DNA from: Sinotaia quadrata
Taxonomy: Eukaryota; Mollusca; Gastropoda; Architaenioglossa; Viviparidae
Direction of reading: 5' to 3'
NCBI GenBank assembly: GCA_028829895.1
Contig: CM054182.1
Span: forward strand, 16,049,501 to 16,113,500
DNA: 64,000 nt
Below the pieces are notes generated by a model, which saw nothing but the letters and a program-made list of their open reading frames with translations, made no database searches and was not told the DNA's origin. Of this stretch, positions 62,440-64,000 are shown in pieces. Position 1 is the first letter of the stretch; each line of letters begins with the position of its first letter. A program made the position numbers and the translations under genes.

Positions 62440-63190
62440 GTGATCTTTATATATTACATTGTTAATCTCTATATTTAGAACGTAACTTAATCTCAATATT
62501 TACAACGTTTGTTAATCCCTATATATTAGGAGGTTTGTTAATCTCTATATTCAAGAAGAACATTGTATTTTAGAATTTATTTATCATCATTTGGAAAATA
62601 TTTTATATTTTGTTTAAGAAATAAATACTAAAAGAAATGGAATTGTAATTAATAATGTTGTGATCATTTGTAACTGTTTTAACTATTGTTGTGATTGATA
62701 GTTTGTACCTGTAACAGTTGAGTATTTCAATGCTTTCGACTGCAGGTCATTTTACCGACTAATGACAAAACGAACAGAGCCGTTATATCGACTAATGACA
62801 CAACGAACAGAGCCGTTATACCGACTAATGACACAACGAACAGAGCCGTTATACCGACTAATGACAAAACGAACAGAGTCGTTATATCGACTAATGACAA
62901 AACGAACAGAGTTATACAGACTACAGGTGATATTAACAAAGCCCTTTTCATATTATTCTTTTAACGAACTACATAACAATGTTTCCAACTTTAAAAAAAA
63001 ATCCCATTGCAGTAAAATATTAATAGAACACGAATACGTGTATATGTACTTAATAATTTTAAATAATTTTAAGAAATAGTTGCACGCTTTACAAATTTTA
63101 TAACCGTTTCCAACAATATAATATCGACAGGTAAAGTCAAATTGACGTCTGAATTGCTTGACAATTTGACAAGGCCAAATGAAAACGTCG
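62440..63190 (+). mobile_element. family B dispersed repeat with internal satellite, copy 2
   Basis: Collinear with 41740-42900, but its satellite has only five copies. A small extra array of AATCTCTATATTTA-like units occupies its left part. Confidence 0.75.
62755..62930 (+). repeat. family B internal satellite, 33 bp x 5
   Basis: TATACCGACTAATGACAAAA then CGAACAGAGCCGT. It shares the first 20 bp of the copy 1 unit but differs in the rest, so each array has been homogenised on its own. Confidence 0.92.
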
Positions 63191-63689
63191 ATAGAAACAA
63201 AGATGTTACCTCTATAACTGTTCGTTTAGTACAAGCGTGCAGTCGATTGCTGCTAATTTTTATTTTTAAATTGGCGTTATGGCTTTTCAGGAACATGTAC
63301 TAATAATAAGCAACAACAAAACAATTCAAGTCCGGCATTTTGTCAAGTTTCGCTTAAATATTCAGGACAGTGACTAACTTAACTGACATTTGTGTTGGTT
63401 ATAAAACTGCCTACTAAAAAGTCTGTACAACATTTACTTCCATTATGTAAAGCCCAGAGACAAAATGATAAATTTATTAAGTATTAATACCTTTCGTTGC
63501 TTTAATAACTCACCTTTAATCATATTTATAAATCACATCAGACTAAATTTCATGTTTACTCAATTAAGTGGACTTAGATACAAAAGGTCAGGATTAAGCA
63601 ATACATAAACATTTTCTGTAATCTATTTGAGTCGATCCAGCTGTCATATACTTTCTTTTCCCGTTCATCTTTTTATTTTTCTTTTACTC
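63191..63689. other. unannotated AT-rich spacer
   Basis: Nothing coding recognised. Confidence 0.5.
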
Positions 63690-63800
63690 AGTTCTTTTAG
63701 TTCACTTTTCTCTTTACTCATCTTTCGTATTTCACTTTCCTTTTTACTCAACTTTCATATTTCACTTTCCTCTTTACTCAATTTCATATTTCACTTTTCT
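63690..63800. repeat. minisatellite, about 30 bp x 4
   Basis: TTTACTCAACTTTCATATTT then CACTTTCCTC units. Confidence 0.88.
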
Positions 63801-63819
63801 CTTTACTCAGCTTTCGTTT

Positions 63820-64000
63820 CTAACTCGCCCCATTACTCATCTTTCATTCGTTCGTTCGGTGATAGAATGTAACTCGCCCCATTACTCATCTTTCATTCGT
63901 TCGTTCGGTGATAGAATGTAACTCGCCCCATTACTCATCTTTCATTCGTTCGTTCGGTGATAGAATGTAACTCGCCCCATTACTCATCTTTCATTCGTTC
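63820..64000. repeat. minisatellite, 49 bp x 3.7, cut by the window edge
   Basis: GTAACTCGCCCCATTACTCA, then TCTTTCATTCGTTCGTTCGG and TGATAGAAT; continues beyond 64000. Confidence 0.93.

Overview
The window reads as nuclear DNA of an animal. It is AT-rich and intron-rich, with GT-AG introns of 0.5 to 6 kb, SRCR, LDL-receptor class A and trypsin-like domains, and a relic of a ZMYM1-like hAT transposase. This mix, with the very high load of young minisatellites, suggests a lophotrochozoan and most likely a mollusc; the sequence alone does not fix the species. There are no bacterial operons and no CRISPR array. I could not recognise any rRNA or tRNA gene by eye.

Two protein-coding genes can be assembled exon by exon on the + strand with compatible splice phases. 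Gene 1 (9916-36611, 12 coding exons, 1704 nt, 567 aa) encodes a secreted mosaic protease: signal peptide, SRCR, LDLa, SRCR, then a trypsin-type S1A domain with all three catalytic residues and an Asp at the base of the S1 pocket. Gene 2 (44457-60955, 6 coding exons, 822 nt, 273 aa) encodes a short secreted S1A protease with an intact triad but a non-trypsin pocket (Gly at 189, Ile at 216, chymotrypsin numbering). The two catalytic domains share three intron positions and phases, so they are paralogues in tandem, about 8 kb apart.

Region by region: 1-6370 is gene-poor and holds several minisatellites, an isolated CRE plus TATA box motif and a 1.6 kb dispersed repeat (family A). 6370-8792 is a dead hAT transposase broken by stops, frameshifts and local tandem duplications. 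8793-9915 is a short spacer. 9916-36611 is gene 1. 36612-44456 is an intergenic stretch made largely of tandem arrays, with a family B repeat that carries its own internal satellite. 44457-60955 is gene 2, with a CRE and a TATA box just upstream. 60956-64000 holds an inverted family A fragment, a second family B copy and more arrays.

The most striking property is the number of local tandem arrays (about 60, units of roughly 16 to 90 bp), nearly every one with its own unrelated unit. Many are clearly amplified copies of the single-copy sequence in which they sit. In gene 1, seven splice junctions lie at the edge of such an array: the donors of exons 3, 4, 8, 9 and 10, the acceptor of exon 6 and, more loosely, that of exon 11. 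The acceptor of exon 9 is an eighth, weaker case. The introns therefore hold strings of decoy donor or acceptor sequences. The same happened at least four times inside the hAT relic.
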